Notes: generated from the letters alone by a model not told the origin. A DNA stretch of 43,344 bases from an uncultured Faecalibacterium sp. (GCA_934533135.1 CAKTBG010000025.1:1-43344), one strand, 5' to 3'; positions 7,871 to 15,958 are shown, counted from the first letter of the stretch. Translations and numbers: made by a program.

Positions 7871-8620
7871 TTACATTGCCATGCCGCCATCCACACAGAG
7901 CACCTGCCCGGTGAGATAGCCGCTTTGTTCTGCGGCAAAAAACGCCACCGCATTCGCCACATCCTCCGGCGTTCCGGCACGGCCGGCCGGAATGCCCTTT
8001 GCCATTTCGGTGCGGACCGTTTCCGGCAGGGCGGCGGTCATATCCGTCTCAATAAAGCCCGGAGCCACCGCGTTGACGGTCACATTCCGGCTTGCCAGCT
8101 CCCGGGCCAGACTCTTGGTCAGGCCGATCAGACCCGCTTTGCTGGCGGCGTAATTGGTCTGACCCGCGTTGCCCCGCAGGGCTACGACGCTGGACAGGTT
8201 GATGATCCGGCCCGACCGCTGACGCACCATCCGGCGGGCGGCTTCTTTGCAGCAGAGGAACGCCCCCTTGAGGTTCGCATCCAGAACTGCGTCAAAGTCT
8301 GCCTCGCTCATGCGGAGGATCAGGTTGTCGCGGGTGATGCCCGCGTTGTTGACGAGGATGTCCACCCGGCCAAAGACGCGGATGGCTTCCTCAAAGAGCT
8401 GCTTGCAGCCCTCGGCGGTGGAGACGTCGGCCTGCACTGCCGCTGCCTGCACGCCTGCGGCGCAGCAGAGCGAGACGGTTTCGGCAGCCGCCGCTTCCCC
8501 GTGGCAGTAATTGACCACCACATTGCAGCCCTGCTTTGCCAGTGCCACGCAGACGGCGCGGCCGATGCCGCGGCTTCCGCCGGTGACGACGGCGGTGCGG
8601 ATGCTCTTTTCTTCGCTCAT
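7871..8620 (-). CDS. fabG: 3-oxoacyl-ACP reductase FabG
   Basis: FabG reduces 3-oxoacyl-ACP with NADPH. The start is the ATG at 8620, which overlaps the fabD stop as ATGA and follows AAGGAAG; this gives 249 residues, typical for the family. The Rossmann motif TGGSRGIGRAV sits at the N-terminus, NNAGITRDN in the middle, and the Ser-Tyr-Lys triad in NLSSVVALRGN and TNYAASKAG. The C-terminus GYLTGQVLCVDGGMAM is canonical. Translational coupling to fabD is likely. Confidence 0.97.
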   Translation of the reverse strand: MSEEKSIRTAVVTGGSRGIGRAVCVALAKQGCNVVVNYCHGEAAAAETVSLCCAAGVQAAAVQADVSTAEGCKQLFEEAIRVFGRVDILVNNAGITRDNLILRMSEADFDAVLDANLKGAFLCCKEAARRMVRQRSGRIINLSSVVALRGNAGQTNYAASKAGLIGLTKSLARELASRNVTVNAVAPGFIETDMTAALPETVRTEMAKGIPAGRAGTPEDVANAVAFFAAEQSGYLTGQVLCVDGGMAM

Positions 8621-9549
8621 TGTTCTTCCTTCCATGCGGTCAGCACCGCATCCAGCTGCGCCGGGGTCTCCACCGAAGCACAGGCCACGCCGGGCAGGGT
8701 CTTTTTCACGAAACCGGCGAGGGCATTGCCCGGGCCGACTTCCAGAATGGTATCCACGCCCAGCTCTCCCAGACGGCGGAGGGTATCTTCCATGTAGACG
8801 CTGCTCTGCACCTGCCGCACCAGCAGATCCGGGATGCGGTCGTCCGCGGCCTTTTCGCGGCCGAGGCAGTTGAACAGCACCGGGATCTGCATCGAGCCAA
8901 AGGCTTCGGTCTCAAACCGCTTGGCCAGCGCGTCTCCGGCGGGAGCCATGAGCCGGGTGTGGAACGGCCCGCTGACTTTGAGCGGGATGCAGCGGCGGGC
9001 ACCGGCCTGCTTTGCCCGCTCTGCGGCGTTGTCCACGGCAGCCTTTTCGCCGCCGATGACCAGCTGCCCCGGGCAGTTGTAATTGCAGATCTGGACCACG
9101 CCCTCTGCGGACGCTTCTTCGCAGCATTTGGCCAGCGTATCCCGGTCGAGATTCAGCACGGCCGTCATCCCGCAGTCAATGCCTTTGGCGGCGTCGGCCA
9201 TGGCCTTGCCGCGGTAGGCTGCCAGTTCCACGGCCTGCTTTGCGGTAAACACACCGGCGGCTTCCAGCGCGGAGTATTCGCCCAGCGAAAGACCCGCCAC
9301 AACAGCGGGCTTCACGCCCTTTTCGGCCAGCACTGCCGTCACGCCGCAGGCAAACGCCACCATGCAGGGCTGGGTGTATTCGGTCTGATTCAAAACGCCG
9401 TCCGGGTCGTCGAAGCAGACGCGGTGCAGATCAAAATCCAGCTCCGCGCTGTCGAATGCCGCCCGGAATGCAGGCGATGCTTCGTAAAATTCTTTGCCCA
9501 TGCCGGGGTGCTGTGCCCCCTGACCGGCATACAAAACAGCAAGTTTCAT
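8617..9549 (-). CDS. fabD: Malonyl-CoA:ACP transacylase FabD
   Basis: FabD moves malonyl from CoA to the ACP phosphopantetheine and so feeds FabH and FabF. The chosen start (9549, 310 residues) overlaps the stop of the upstream flavoprotein gene as ATGA and has GGAGG 8 nt before it. The N-terminus LAVLYAGQGAQHPGMG is the family signature, the nucleophile Ser is in AGLSLGEYSAL, and the catalytic His is in VSGPFHTRLM. Length and end (VLTAWKEEQ) are normal. Confidence 0.96.
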   Translation of the reverse strand: MKLAVLYAGQGAQHPGMGKEFYEASPAFRAAFDSAELDFDLHRVCFDDPDGVLNQTEYTQPCMVAFACGVTAVLAEKGVKPAVVAGLSLGEYSALEAAGVFTAKQAVELAAYRGKAMADAAKGIDCGMTAVLNLDRDTLAKCCEEASAEGVVQICNYNCPGQLVIGGEKAAVDNAAERAKQAGARRCIPLKVSGPFHTRLMAPAGDALAKRFETEAFGSMQIPVLFNCLGREKAADDRIPDLLVRQVQSSVYMEDTLRRLGELGVDTILEVGPGNALAGFVKKTLPGVACASVETPAQLDAVLTAWKEEQ

Positions 9550-10613
9550 TGATTTTGCCTCCATTCGGCCACAAGTTCATCCATCAGCTCCCGGACGGTG
9601 TACATCCGGTCGAGCCGACCCACGTTGGCACCGCAGAAGAACAAGCCCTCTTCCACATTGCCCTTCACGGCCTCGATGAGCGCGTGGGTGATGCAGTAAG
9701 GCACTTTGGCGGGGTCGCAGGTCTTGAGACAGCGGGCGCAGCGTTTCGGCGGGAAGCGTTTTCCCTCCGCCAACGCCTGCACAAGGGGCGTGTTCAGTGC
9801 CCGGCCCGGCATCCCGACGGGGCTGTGGATGATCCGCACGTCCGCAGAGGCGGCCTTCAGCAGAACATCCTTGTACCCTTGGGCGGCGTCGCACTCGTAG
9901 GTGGGGATGAAGCGGGTGGCGATCTGCACACCGGCCGCACCCTGTTTGGTAAAGTGCGCCATATCTGCCCCGGTGTACACACCGCCCGCCACAAACACGG
10001 GGATGGCGTGCCCGAACTGTGCCTCAAAGGGCTTTACCTCGGCCAGCACCTCGGGCAGGATCTCGTCCAGCGTCTGGCACTTCCCGGCCAACAGGTCGTC
10101 CTCGGAAAATCCGAGGTGCCCGCCCGCCTTGCAGCCTTCGATGACCACAAAATCGGCGGTGCGGTCAAACTCCTTCGCCCAGCGGCGCAGGATGAGCTTG
10201 GCGGCGCGGCCGCTGGACACGATGGGGGCAATGGCGACTTCCCGCGTGTTCACCAGCCCGGGCAGTTCCAGCGGAAGCCCTGCGCCGGAGACCACGGCAT
10301 CCACGCCCGCTTCGACGGCGGTGTGGATGGCGGCGGCATAATCCTGCGTGGCGACCATGGCGTTGATGGCGACCATGCCCGCGCCTTGGGCGATCTGCTT
10401 TGCTTTCCGGATCTCGGCGGCGAGGGCACGGTGATTGGCTGCGGCCGGATCCCGGCCAAAGTCCGGTTCCCGGTAGCCTGCGTCGGCGGTGGAGATGCAC
10501 CCCATGCCGCCGCAGGCCGCCACCGCACCGGCCAACCCGCCGAGCGACACGCCCACGCCCATGCCGCCCTGCAGGATGGGCACGGACAGAGCCTTTTTCC
10601 CAAGGGTCAGCAT
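9546..10613 (-). CDS. Second FabK-like / nitronate monooxygenase family flavoprotein
   Basis: A 355-residue FMN-dependent TIM-barrel protein of the nitronate monooxygenase / FabK superfamily. PILQGGMGVGVS opens the barrel, VVIEGCKAGGHLG is the central flavin-site motif, and PVFVAGGVYTGADM and GVQIATRF form the phosphate end. Unlike the adjacent FabK it carries a C-terminal cysteine-rich region (CARCLKTCDPAKVPYC, then GLFFCGANVGR). The start at 10613 overlaps the fabK stop by 7 nt. Its place inside the fatty-acid operon implies a lipid role; it could be a second enoyl reductase or act in unsaturated fatty-acid synthesis, as has been reported for the related UfaA of Neisseria. That role is inference. 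Confidence 0.85.
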   Translation of the reverse strand: MLTLGKKALSVPILQGGMGVGVSLGGLAGAVAACGGMGCISTADAGYREPDFGRDPAAANHRALAAEIRKAKQIAQGAGMVAINAMVATQDYAAAIHTAVEAGVDAVVSGAGLPLELPGLVNTREVAIAPIVSSGRAAKLILRRWAKEFDRTADFVVIEGCKAGGHLGFSEDDLLAGKCQTLDEILPEVLAEVKPFEAQFGHAIPVFVAGGVYTGADMAHFTKQGAAGVQIATRFIPTYECDAAQGYKDVLLKAASADVRIIHSPVGMPGRALNTPLVQALAEGKRFPPKRCARCLKTCDPAKVPYCITHALIEAVKGNVEEGLFFCGANVGRLDRMYTVRELMDELVAEWRQNQ

Positions 10614-11542
10614 TCTTCGCTCAACGCATGGATGCGCTGCCTCCCGCTGGCCCACAGATCCTCGAGGATATCGGCCACCGGCCGGACTTCGTGGAGCATT
10701 CCGGCCACCTGACCGGCCATCAGGCTTCCGTTTGCGGTGTCGCCCTCAAAGACCGCCCGGCGCAGACTGCCGAGGGTGTATTTTTCCAGTTCCATCTTGT
10801 CGGCACCGGCCTTTTCCTGCCGGACGTACTCACGGCTCATCCGGTTTTTCAGCACACGCACCGGTGCGCCCACGCTGCGGCCGGTCACGATGGTATCGCT
10901 GTCCTTGGCCTTGAGCAGTGCAGCCTTGTAGTTTTCGTGGATGGGGCACTCTTCGCTGACCAGCAGGCAGGTGCCGACCTGCACGCCGCAGGCTCCCAGT
11001 GCCAGCGCAGCCGCCAGCTGACGGCCATCGGCGATGCCGCCCGCCGCAATGACGGGTACCTTCACCGCATCCACCACCTGCGGCACCAGAGCCATGGTGG
11101 TCATCTCACCGACATGACCCCCGCTCTCGGTGCCCTCGGCGATCACGGCATCGATGCCCAGCGGCTCAAGGTGTTTGGCCAGCACCGCGGCGGCAACCAC
11201 CGGGATCACTTTGATCCCGGCAGCTTTCCACTGCGGAATGTACTTGCCCGGGTTGCCCGCGCCGGTGGTGACGACCTGCACGCCCTCTTCCACCACGATC
11301 TGCGCAAACTCATCTGCCTGCGGGTGCATCAGCATGATATTCACACCGAAAGGCTTGTCGGTCAGCTCCTTGCAGCGGCGGATATTCTGGCGCAGGGTGT
11401 CGGCATTCATGCCGCCTGCCCCGATCAGACCCAGCGCGCCTGCATTCGAGCAGGCAGCTGCAAACTCGCCCGTAGCAATGTTTGCCATGCCGCCCTGCAG
11501 GATGGGATATTTCGTTCCCAGAATTTCGTTTAAAAGTTTCAT
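10607..11542 (-). CDS. fabK: Enoyl-ACP reductase II FabK
   Basis: FabK is the FMN-dependent enoyl-ACP reductase that completes each elongation cycle in many Firmicutes. The 311-residue protein starts LGTKYPILQGGMANIATG, has PFGVNIMLMHP, GTESGGHVGEMTT (flavin/His region), PVIAAGGIADGR and GACGVQVGTCLL, all matching known FabK. The Met at 11542 is preceded only by a weak GAGAAAAG site, unlike its neighbours; the 135 nt gap to fabH holds a dispersed repeat that may have displaced the original signal. FabI and FabL are not in the window, so FabK is probably the main reductase. Confidence 0.95.
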   Translation of the reverse strand: MKLLNEILGTKYPILQGGMANIATGEFAAACSNAGALGLIGAGGMNADTLRQNIRRCKELTDKPFGVNIMLMHPQADEFAQIVVEEGVQVVTTGAGNPGKYIPQWKAAGIKVIPVVAAAVLAKHLEPLGIDAVIAEGTESGGHVGEMTTMALVPQVVDAVKVPVIAAGGIADGRQLAAALALGACGVQVGTCLLVSEECPIHENYKAALLKAKDSDTIVTGRSVGAPVRVLKNRMSREYVRQEKAGADKMELEKYTLGSLRRAVFEGDTANGSLMAGQVAGMLHEVRPVADILEDLWASGRQRIHALSEEC

Positions 11543-11579
11543 AAACTATCTTTTCTCAATTCAACCGATTTCTTTGTCC

Positions 11580-11715
11580 AACCTCTCCGTCATTGCTTAC
11601 GCAATGCCACCTCTCCTTGTAGGAGAGGCCTTGGCAATCCACAAAAAAGCAAAATCTCTTTGCCAAAGGCTCCCCTATTAGGGGAGCTGTCGAGCGGATG
11701 CGAGACTGAGAGGTT
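11580..11715. repeat. Dispersed inverted-repeat element between fabH and fabK
   Basis: The 136 bp element begins AACCTCTC and ends GAGAGGTT, its terminal inverted repeat. Inside are three further hairpins: ATTGC-ttac-GCAAT, CCTCTCC-ttgta-GGAGAGG and GCTCCCCT-att-AGGGGAGC, plus a facing GGCCTTGGCAA/TTTGCCAAAGGC pair. It fills the only long gap in an otherwise overlapping operon and supplies the last codons and stop of fabH. Related sequences occur at 30361-30420 and 41829-41933. I recall such elements as abundant in Faecalibacterium relatives; copy number was not checked. Confidence 0.8.
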
Positions 11716-12652
11716 GATATACCATAACCGCACCGCCCCAAGTCAATCCGCCGCCGAAGCCGATGCAGGCCAGCGGCCGGCCTTCCGGCAGCTGCCCGCT
11801 CTCGGCCAGCTCGTTGAGAGCCACCGGGATGCTGGCGGCACTGGTATTGCCGTAGCGATCCATGTTCTTGTAAAATTTCGTCGGATCTGCGCTCAAGGCG
11901 CGGACGCAATGGTCGATGATCCGGCTGTTGGCCTGATGGCAGATCACCCACGACAGATCCGCAAGGGTCAATTGCGTTTCTTCCAGCACGGTGTGCAGGC
12001 ATTTGGGCAGGGCGTCCACCGCAAAGCGGAACACAGCCTTGCCGTCCATGGTGATGGGGACGGAACCGTTCCGGTTCGGCCCTCCGGCATGGAGGACGTC
12101 GCTGCCCCGCGCACCCAGCGTCAGGGCAAAGGGCGTATCGGCCGCACGGAAGATGGCAGCTCCGGCCCCGTCTCCAAACAGAACGCAGGTGGCGCGGTCG
12201 GTAGGATCCATCAGGCGGGAAAGTGCTTCGCACCCGATCACGAGCGCATACTGTCCGCCCATGGTCGCCAGCAGACCCCGTGCCACCGCCATGCCATAGA
12301 GAAATCCGGAGCAGGCCGCGTTGATGTCCAACGCGGGGCGATCCTCCGGCAGGCACAACGCCGCCTGTACCTGACAGGCCACGCTGGGGGTCGCATCCGG
12401 AGCGGACAGGGTGGCGCAGATGCAGCAACCGATATCCGCCGGGGAAAGGCCGCTGCGCTCCAACGCCTGCCGTGCGGCGGCAATGGCCAGCGTTGCGGCG
12501 GATTCGCCCTCGGCACACCAGTGCCGGGTGCGGATCCCGGTGCGGCTGGTGATCCATTCATCGCTGGTGTCCACCATCCGGCTCAGGTCTTGGTTGGTGA
12601 CCGTCCGGCCGGGCAGAGCCCCGCCGGTGGCGATCAGCTGTAAAGCATTCAT
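11678..12652 (-). CDS. fabH: 3-oxoacyl-ACP synthase III FabH
   Basis: FabH starts fatty-acid synthesis by joining acetyl-CoA (or a branched primer) to malonyl-ACP. The Cys-His-Asn triad is clear: Cys in DINAACSGFLYG, His in VICHQANSRI and Asn in YGNTSAASIP. The usual C-terminus GFGGGLTWGGAVMVY is followed by an unusual extra tail PLSLASARQLP; the codons for that tail and the TAA lie inside the dispersed repeat 11580-11715. The gene overlaps accA by 4 nt (ATGA). The tail is probably harmless because the fold is complete before it, but the native stop has been lost. Confidence 0.96.
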   Translation of the reverse strand: MNALQLIATGGALPGRTVTNQDLSRMVDTSDEWITSRTGIRTRHWCAEGESAATLAIAAARQALERSGLSPADIGCCICATLSAPDATPSVACQVQAALCLPEDRPALDINAACSGFLYGMAVARGLLATMGGQYALVIGCEALSRLMDPTDRATCVLFGDGAGAAIFRAADTPFALTLGARGSDVLHAGGPNRNGSVPITMDGKAVFRFAVDALPKCLHTVLEETQLTLADLSWVICHQANSRIIDHCVRALSADPTKFYKNMDRYGNTSAASIPVALNELAESGQLPEGRPLACIGFGGGLTWGGAVMVYQPLSLASARQLP

Positions 12653-13602
12653 GCGTTCCTCGTTTCTCCGATCTGCCGGTATTTCTGATAACGCTGGTCG
12701 GTCAGTGCCCGGCCGCTCATCCGGCTCAGCTCTTTCAGATGGGTGCGCAGTGCGGCATCCATCCGCTCAAACAGAAGGGCATGGCTGCGCTGTGCGCCGC
12801 CCACCGGCTCCGGGATGATCTCTTCCACGATGCCGTCCCGGTAGAGATCCTGCGCCGTCAGTTTCATCAGCTCGCAGGCCTCGCCGCTGCGGGAGGCATC
12901 CTTCCATAGAATGCTGGCAAAGCCCTCCGGACTCAGCACGGAGTAGACGGCATTTTCCAGCATCAGGATGCGGTTTGCCACACCCAGTGCCAGCGCACCG
13001 CCGGAAGAACCCTCGCCGGTAACGACGGCAATGATCGGAACGGTCAGGCCGCTCATCTCCATCAGGTTCCGGGCGATGGCCTCGCCCTGCCCCCGCTCCT
13101 CGGCATCCTTGCCGGGATAGGCACCCGGCGTATCGATGAAGGTGATGATGGGGCGGCCAAACTTTTCGGCCTGCCGCATCAGGCGCAGAGCCTTGCGGTA
13201 GCCTTCCGGCCCGGGCATCCCGAAGTTGCAGGCCAGATTTTCTTCCAAGGTGGAGCCTTTGCGGTGGCCGATGACGGTCACCGGCATTCCATGGAACCGG
13301 GCGATGCCGCCCAGAATGGCCGCATCCTCCTTGCACTGCCGATCGCCCCGCTGTTCAAAGAAATCGGTGAACAGAGCCGAAACGGTCTCGTCGATGTGCG
13401 GGCGATCCGGATGCCGTGCCAAAAAGACTCGGTCCTCGGCGGTCAGCGGGCCGCAGGTGCGGAGGATCTCATCCTCTTCCACGGCCAGCTCTGCCAGCTC
13501 GGAGGCATGAGCCGTGATGCGGTCCATATCGTCGCCGCTGCCTTTCAGCGCGGCGATCTGGGCGTCCAGCGGAGCCAGCTGCTCCAGAAGTTCTTTGATC
13601 AT
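12649..13602 (-). CDS. accA: Acetyl-CoA carboxylase carboxyltransferase subunit alpha AccA
   Basis: AccA with AccD transfers the carboxyl group from carboxybiotin to acetyl-CoA to give malonyl-CoA. The 317-residue length is normal. A helical N-terminus leads into the crotonase-like fold: GHRKGSTLEENLACNFGMPG, then TFIDTPGAYPGKDAEERGQG and VVTGEGSSGGALALGVANR, all canonical AccA motifs forming the oxyanion holes. The gene overlaps both neighbours as ATGA. No biotin carboxylase or biotin carrier gene lies in the window, so those partners must be elsewhere. Confidence 0.97.
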   Translation of the reverse strand: MIKELLEQLAPLDAQIAALKGSGDDMDRITAHASELAELAVEEDEILRTCGPLTAEDRVFLARHPDRPHIDETVSALFTDFFEQRGDRQCKEDAAILGGIARFHGMPVTVIGHRKGSTLEENLACNFGMPGPEGYRKALRLMRQAEKFGRPIITFIDTPGAYPGKDAEERGQGEAIARNLMEMSGLTVPIIAVVTGEGSSGGALALGVANRILMLENAVYSVLSPEGFASILWKDASRSGEACELMKLTAQDLYRDGIVEEIIPEPVGGAQRSHALLFERMDAALRTHLKELSRMSGRALTDQRYQKYRQIGETRNA

Positions 13603-14471
13603 TCGTGTTTTCCTCCTGCATGGAGCTGCAAGATCTGGATCAGCGTGTTCCGCAGCTGGTCGCGGGGGACCACCTGATCCACAAACCCGTGTTCCATCTG
13701 GAATTCACTGCGCTGGAACCCGGCAGGCAGCTTTTCGCCGATGGTCTGCTCAATGACCCGCGGCCCGGCAAAGCCGATCAGGGCACCCGGCTCTGCCAGC
13801 ATGATGTCGCCCAGACTGGCGAAGCTGGCCGTCACGCCGCCGGTGGTGGGATGCGTCAGCACGCTGACGTACAGCCCGCCCTTGGCGGAGAACCGCTCGA
13901 TGGCGGCAGACGTTTTGGCCATCTGCATCAGGCTGAAAATGCCCTCCTGCATCCGTGCTCCGCCGCTGGCGGAAAAGATGACCAACGGCAGACGTTTTGC
14001 CGTGGCGTGCTCGATGGCGCGGGTGACCTTGTCGCCCACGGCAGTGCTCATGCTGCCCATAAAGAAGCGGCTGTCCAGCACCGCAGCCACACAAGCCACG
14101 CCGCCGATGCGCCCGACCGCCGTGACTGCAGCCTCGTGCAGGCCGGTCTTGTTCTCGGCAGCCGTCAGCTTTTCCGGATAACCGGGAAACTGGAGCGGGT
14201 CCTGCGGTGCAAGCTCTGCATCCAGCTCCCGGAAACTGCCGTGATCCAGCACCAGACTCAGCCGGTAATACCCGCCGATGGGCAGGTGATACCCACAGTT
14301 GGGGCACACATAAAGACTTTTGGTCCAAAGCGTGCGGGTGGTGCGGCGGCCGCACTGTTTGCACTCCACAAACTGTGGTTCATGCCAGACGGCCCCGGCA
14401 TCCCGCTTGGCCTTGAGTTGGAAGGTGCGCTCCCGCATCCGGCCGGGAAGCAGATCTCGGATATCGTTCAT
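13599..14471 (-). CDS. accD: Acetyl-CoA carboxylase carboxyltransferase subunit beta AccD
   Basis: AccD forms the carboxyltransferase heterotetramer with AccA. The N-terminal four-cysteine zinc ribbon is present (CKQCGRRTTR and YVCPNCGYHLPIGG), followed by the crotonase-like core with FSASGGARMQEGIFSLMQM and THPTTGGVTASFASLGD, and the closing GFAGPRVIEQTI. Length is 290 residues, as usual. It lies 40 nt after acpP and overlaps accA by 4 nt. In characterised bacteria the zinc ribbon also binds mRNA of the acc genes; whether it does so here is unknown. Confidence 0.97.
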   Translation of the reverse strand: MNDIRDLLPGRMRERTFQLKAKRDAGAVWHEPQFVECKQCGRRTTRTLWTKSLYVCPNCGYHLPIGGYYRLSLVLDHGSFRELDAELAPQDPLQFPGYPEKLTAAENKTGLHEAAVTAVGRIGGVACVAAVLDSRFFMGSMSTAVGDKVTRAIEHATAKRLPLVIFSASGGARMQEGIFSLMQMAKTSAAIERFSAKGGLYVSVLTHPTTGGVTASFASLGDIMLAEPGALIGFAGPRVIEQTIGEKLPAGFQRSEFQMEHGFVDQVVPRDQLRNTLIQILQLHAGGKHE

Positions 14472-14511
14472 TGCTGTTTGCCTCGTTGTTGTTTGCGTTC
14501 GGTCACGCGGC

Positions 14512-14739
14512 TCAGGCGTGTGCGGTGATGTAGTTGTAGATATCGCCCACGGTCTTCAGCTTTGCCAGCTCCTCATCGGGGATGGACACGCCGCAGGCAT
14601 CTTCCAGAGCCATGTTCAGCTCCACAGCATCCAGGCTGTCTGCCTCGAGATCCTCGGTCAGGCTGGCCTCCATGGTCACCTTGTCAGCGTCGCAGTTCAG
14701 GGTATCGACAACGATCTTCTTCATTTCTTCAAACGTCAT
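14512..14739 (-). CDS. acpP: Acyl carrier protein
   Basis: A 75-residue acidic four-helix protein that carries the growing chain on 4'-phosphopantetheine. The attachment Ser is in EADSLDAVELNMALED, the canonical DSL motif at the start of helix II. The start at 14739 was chosen because AAGGAG stands 9 nt before it and the family begins MTFEEMKKIVVD; an upstream open extension has no similarity. It is the first gene of the fatty-acid operon, directly behind the only clear promoter of the cluster. Confidence 0.97.
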   Translation of the reverse strand: MTFEEMKKIVVDTLNCDADKVTMEASLTEDLEADSLDAVELNMALEDACGVSIPDEELAKLKTVGDIYNYITAHA

Positions 14740-14777
14740 GGCAGTAATCTCCTTTTGTTGACTGTTGTATTTTTTTG

Positions 14778-14857
14778 AATATCTAAAATATTTGAGGTTT
14801 CTTGCGAACACGACCATTATACCGAAATCGTCGGATAAGTCAAGAATAATATCTAAA
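14778..14857. promoter_or_regulatory. Two direct repeats AATATCTAAA around the acpP promoter, candidate operators
   Basis: The identical decamer AATATCTAAA occurs at 14778-14787 and 14848-14857, exactly 70 bp apart. One copy ends a few bases upstream of the -35 box, the other lies about 30 bp downstream of the -10 box in the untranslated leader. Both are set in AT-rich near-palindromes. The match does not look like the FapR or FabT consensus I know. Two sites flanking a promoter suit a repressor that loops or blocks, but the regulator is unknown. Confidence 0.45.
14816..14843 (-). promoter_or_regulatory. Promoter of the fatty-acid operon
   Basis: On the minus strand TTGACT (14838-14843) and TATAAT (14816-14821) are separated by 16 bp, a near-consensus housekeeping promoter. 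It is the only strong one found upstream of acpP. Confidence 0.8.
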
Positions 14858-14935
14858 TTATTTTATCTTTTACACTTTCGACACACTTTGCTTCCTTTAT
14901 ATATAGGCTTCTATAGGCTTCCCGGGATGCACAAC

Positions 14936-14976
14936 AAAAAAGAGCAGCTTCCATTCCTTGCGAACAGAAGCTGCTC
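14936..14976 (-). terminator. Terminator of the methyltransferase gene
   Basis: GAGCAGCTTC and GAAGCTGCTC form a perfect 10 bp stem with a 15 nt loop, followed on the minus strand by TTTTTT. It separates the methyltransferase gene from the acpP promoter. Confidence 0.9.
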
Positions 14977-15003
14977 CTTGTGGGGCTATGATTCAGGGCT
15001 CTC

Positions 15004-15831
15004 TCACTGTTTGCCCAGCTGCCAGAAGGCAACGGCACTGGCGGCGGCGACGTTCAGGGAATCGACGCCGTGCGACATGGGGATCTTGACGGTGTAATCG
15101 CAGGCGGCGATGGTCGAATGGCTCAGACCGTCGCCCTCCGTTCCCATAATGATGGCAAGGCGGGGTTCGGCGGCCAGTGTTTCGTCGTCGATGCGCACCG
15201 AGCGGTCGCTCAGAGCCATGGCCGCCGTCTGGAAGCCGAGGGCGTGCAGCTCCTCGATCCCCTTCTCCGGCCAGTCGGCAGGCGTTGCGCCGATCTGCGC
15301 CCAAGGCACCTGAAAGACCGTGCCCATGCTGACCCGGACGGCCCGGCGGCAGAGCGGATCGCAGCAGGAGGGCGTGATGAGCACCGCGTCCATATTCAGC
15401 GCGGCTGCACTGCGGAAGATCGCCCCCACATTGGTGGAATCCACGATCCCTTCCAGCACCGCCACCCGGCGGGCGTTCCGGCAAAGTTCGGCTGCAGTGC
15501 GCGGTGCCGGACGGTGAAAGGCGCACAGCACGCCGCGGGTCAGCTCAAAGCCCGTCAGCGCGGCCAGCAGCTCCCGGTCGGCGGTATAGACCGGTGCCTC
15601 CCCGCAGCGGGTCAGGATCTCCGCCGCCGGGCCGGTGATCTGCTTACGCTCCATCAGCAGGGAGAGGGGGCGGTATCCGGCGTCCAGTGCCCGGGCAATG
15701 ACCTTCGGGCTTTCGGCGATGAAGATCCCTTTTTCCGGTTCCAGACGGTTGCGCAGCTGTGCCTGCGTCAACCGGGCGTAAGGATCCAGCTCCGGGGCGT
15801 GGAAGTCGGTGATCTCGATGATATGCGGCAT
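15004..15831 (-). CDS. TrmH/SpoU family RNA methyltransferase
   Basis: A 275-residue SPOUT methyltransferase that probably transfers a methyl group from S-adenosylmethionine to a ribose 2'-OH in rRNA or tRNA. An N-terminal substrate-binding domain (residues to about 110) precedes the knotted domain with its three motifs: LEGIVDSTNVGAIFRSAAAL (motif 1, Asn and Arg), IIMGTEGDGLS (motif 2) and IPMSHGVDSLNVAAASAVAF (motif 3). The start at 15831 has AAGGAG upstream; a longer frame lacks a site. It is monocistronic, with a TTGCAT-17-TACAAT promoter at 15869-15897. The precise target base cannot be told. Confidence 0.92.
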   Translation of the reverse strand: MPHIIEITDFHAPELDPYARLTQAQLRNRLEPEKGIFIAESPKVIARALDAGYRPLSLLMERKQITGPAAEILTRCGEAPVYTADRELLAALTGFELTRGVLCAFHRPAPRTAAELCRNARRVAVLEGIVDSTNVGAIFRSAAALNMDAVLITPSCCDPLCRRAVRVSMGTVFQVPWAQIGATPADWPEKGIEELHALGFQTAAMALSDRSVRIDDETLAAEPRLAIIMGTEGDGLSHSTIAACDYTVKIPMSHGVDSLNVAAASAVAFWQLGKQ

Positions 15832-15868
15832 AAGGAAGTCTCCTTTTTTGGGTGATTTCATTTTGTTT

Positions 15869-15897
15869 ATTGTAGCACATCCCCGCCGACAATGCAA
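15869..15897 (-). promoter_or_regulatory. Promoter of the methyltransferase gene
   Basis: TTGCAT (15892-15897) and TACAAT (15869-15874) on the minus strand with a 17 bp spacer, 38 bp upstream of the start codon. Confidence 0.65.
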
Positions 15898-15958
15898 AAA
15901 ACGGATGCGCTCCCGCTGTCATATCCGTTTGGTATCGCGGTCATGTCGGAATGTCCTC

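Noticed and set aside
5853..7919. A 688-codon plus-strand frame over fabZ and fabF
   Set aside because: Antisense to two enzymes with complete catalytic motifs; no ribosome site or promoter at its start.
14870..14935. A possible riboswitch or leader RNA upstream of acpP
   Set aside because: The AT-rich leader has no conserved aptamer features I know. Only the promoter and the repeated decamer could be supported.
15898..15935. Hairpin ACGGAT/ATCCGT between the methyltransferase and DUF1275 genes
   Set aside because: The stem is short with a long loop, lies between divergent promoters and has no T-run in a useful position, so it was not called a terminator.
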